Positions 11,985 through 12,462 of a stretch of 12,462 nt of DNA are shown in pieces. The stretch lies in the NCBI GenBank assembly GCA_002428605.1, contig DIXH01000045.1, positions 1,471 through 13,932 of the forward strand, read 5' to 3'. Below the pieces are notes generated by a model. It was not told the DNA's origin, ran no database searches, and saw nothing but the letters and a program-made list of their open reading frames with translations. The DNA comes from Clostridiaceae bacterium UBA6085. GTDB taxonomy: Bacteria > Bacillota > Clostridia > Clostridiales > Clostridiaceae. Both the position numbers and the translations under genes were made by a program. Position 1 is the first letter of the stretch. The number at the start of each line of letters is the position of its first letter.

Positions 11985-12007
11985 CTATTTATGAACGCAA
12001 TTGTCAA
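11978..12007 (-). promoter_or_regulatory. Vegetative promoter of the diiron gene
   Basis: On the - strand an exact TTGACA (12007-12002) is followed by 18 bases and TAAAAT (11983-11978). The start of transcription would be near 11971, about 26 bases before the ATG. A small dyad ATGGT-ATG-ACCAT (12007-12019) abuts the -35 on its upstream side. Confidence 0.75.
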
Positions 12008-12065
12008 TGGTATGACCATAATCGTTTACATTTTATGACTATTTTATTTATATCTAATCTGATTG

Positions 12066-12079
12066 GTGAATCAGTTCAC
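12066..12079. repeat. GTGAA-N4-TTCAC dyad in the 3' intergenic region
   Basis: Perfect five-base arms around TCAG, with the core arms and spacing of a Rex site but not its outer TT/AA. It lies about 60 bases upstream of the diiron gene -35, beside an isolated + strand TTGACA (12080-12085) that has no convincing -10. Confidence 0.25.
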
Positions 12080-12104
12080 TTGACATATTTTTGCCAATAA
12101 TACA

Positions 12105-12146
12105 AAGAATACCCTAAAGATTTCCTATCAGAAAACTTTAGGGTAT
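12105..12146 (-). terminator. Long hairpin, probably a terminator for - strand transcription from beyond the window
   Basis: Arms ATACCCTAAAG (12109-12119) and CTTTAGGGTAT (12136-12146) are perfect, with an A-A mismatch and four further pairs (TTTC/GAAA) inside and a six-base loop. On the - strand it is followed by TCTTTGTATTATT, a moderate U-rich tail; on the + strand there is no T run. Confidence 0.5.
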
Positions 12147-12165
12147 ATATTCATGCTAAATGTAT

Positions 12166-12191
12166 AATTGCTTCAAGATCAGCAATTTTTT
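12166..12191 (+). terminator. Weak + strand terminator-like hairpin
   Basis: AATTGCT (12166-12172) and AGCAATT (12181-12187) around eight bases, followed by four further T (12188-12191). The stem is A/T-rich and no + strand gene precedes it, so its role is unclear. Confidence 0.3.
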
Positions 12192-12320
12192 ATCTTCGTG
12201 TTGCAGGCGGAATTATTCAAAATACTCTTACATTCGCGGGACGTTCTGAGGCTTGTTTACATATACTCAAATTCAGTCAGAACTTACCACAGCTGCCAGG
12301 AACATATTTCATAAGCGTTA
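12192..12320. other. Intergenic stretch with no recognised content
   Basis: Between the small hairpin and the large dyad I see no ORF of useful length, no tRNA cloverleaf, no direct-repeat array and no convincing promoter on either strand. Together with the flanking dyads it forms a gap of roughly 400 bases without a complete gene upstream of the diiron promoter. Confidence 0.4.
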
Positions 12321-12361
12321 GAGTTCGGAGACTCGTGACTTAAGTCATGAGAGGAGAACTC
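12321..12361. repeat. Large two-part inverted repeat at an ORF end
   Basis: Outer arms GAGTTC (12321-12326) and GAACTC (12356-12361), and inner arms CTCGTGACTT (12332-12341) and AAGTCATGAG (12342-12351) with one G-T pair, separated by an internal loop of five and four bases. The centre TGACTTAAGTCA is a perfect palindrome. No T run follows on either strand, so it does not look like a normal terminator. It contains the stop codon of the partial - strand ORF. Confidence 0.55.
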
Positions 12362-12462
12362 CATTACACCCCTTTCGTTCGATTAGTATTACATTCTGTC
12401 TTTTTAACAGTTTAAGTTCCTTATAGTTTGCACTCCTATGGACAACTGTGCCATCCAGTTTT
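12345..12462 (-). CDS. Possible C-terminal end of an unidentified protein, cut by the window edge
   Basis: One - strand frame is open from the right edge to TGA at 12347-12345, giving 38 residues that begin KLDGTVVHRSANYKELKLL and end GCNGVLLS. The other two - strand frames stop early. The composition is protein-like (charged, with hydrophobic segments), but 38 residues are too few to be sure and I recognise no family. Its stop lies inside the large inverted repeat, an arrangement sometimes seen at the ends of small transposable elements. Confidence 0.3.
   Translation of the reverse strand, partial: KLDGTVVHRSANYKELKLLKRQNVILIERKGCNGVLLS

Noticed and set aside
1..12462. CRISPR array, tRNA, rRNA or complete insertion sequence
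   Set aside because: No regularly spaced direct repeats, cloverleaf or rRNA-like sequence, and no transposase gene was found inside the window.

Overview
The window looks like chromosomal DNA of a strictly anaerobic, low-to-mid GC, Gram-positive bacterium of the class Clostridia, possibly a peptide or amino-acid fermenter. This is inferred from strong purine-rich Shine-Dalgarno sites before most genes, frequent AGG/AGA and ATA codons, TTG (and probably CTG) start codons, many compact Rho-independent terminators, and a tungsten-type aldehyde:ferredoxin oxidoreductase beside a split AhpF-like disulfide reductase and a rubrerythrin-like protein. The species cannot be named from the sequence.

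Layout. Bases 1-1719 (+ strand) carry a two-gene redox pair: an AhpF/thioredoxin-reductase-type flavoprotein, then a protein with two thioredoxin folds that matches the N-terminal half of AhpF. A bidirectional terminator at 1739-1782 separates them from everything else, which lies on the - strand. Read in the - direction from the right, the genes are: a ferritin-like diiron protein (11945-11451), a short CstA transporter (11405-9921), a four-gene operon of a THEP1-like NTPase, the RNA 2',3'-cyclic phosphodiesterase ThpR, an ADP-ribosylglycohydrolase and an unrecognised 89-residue protein (9775-7371), a sigma-54 activator of the AcoR type (7262-5310), the tungstoenzyme gene aor with moaD (5169-3129), and an M20 amidohydrolase (3017-1830). 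The last 500 bases hold no complete gene but contain several dyads and perhaps the 3' end of an ORF cut by the window edge.

How it works together. The clearest regulatory unit is activator - terminator - sigma-54 promoter - aor - moaD - terminator. A near-consensus -24/-12 promoter (TGGCATG-N4-TTGCT) lies 37 bases before the aor start codon, and the gene just upstream encodes a GAF-PAS-AAA+-Fis activator with the GAFTGA sigma-54 contact motif. Dyads between the two genes are candidate enhancer sites; one of them is also the terminator of the activator gene, and an 11-base half-site from it recurs in front of the activator gene. MoaD could supply sulfur for the pterin cofactor of the oxidoreductase.

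Other points of interest are an apparent RNA-end/ADP-ribose processing operon, a possible hairpin over the ribosome binding site of the ADP-ribosylglycohydrolase gene, a TTGTGA-N6-TCACA palindrome over the -35 region of the cstA promoter, a PerR/Fur-like palindrome over the -10 region of the diiron protein gene, and an M20 hydrolase whose conserved N-terminus continues upstream of its first ATG, so it probably starts at CTG.
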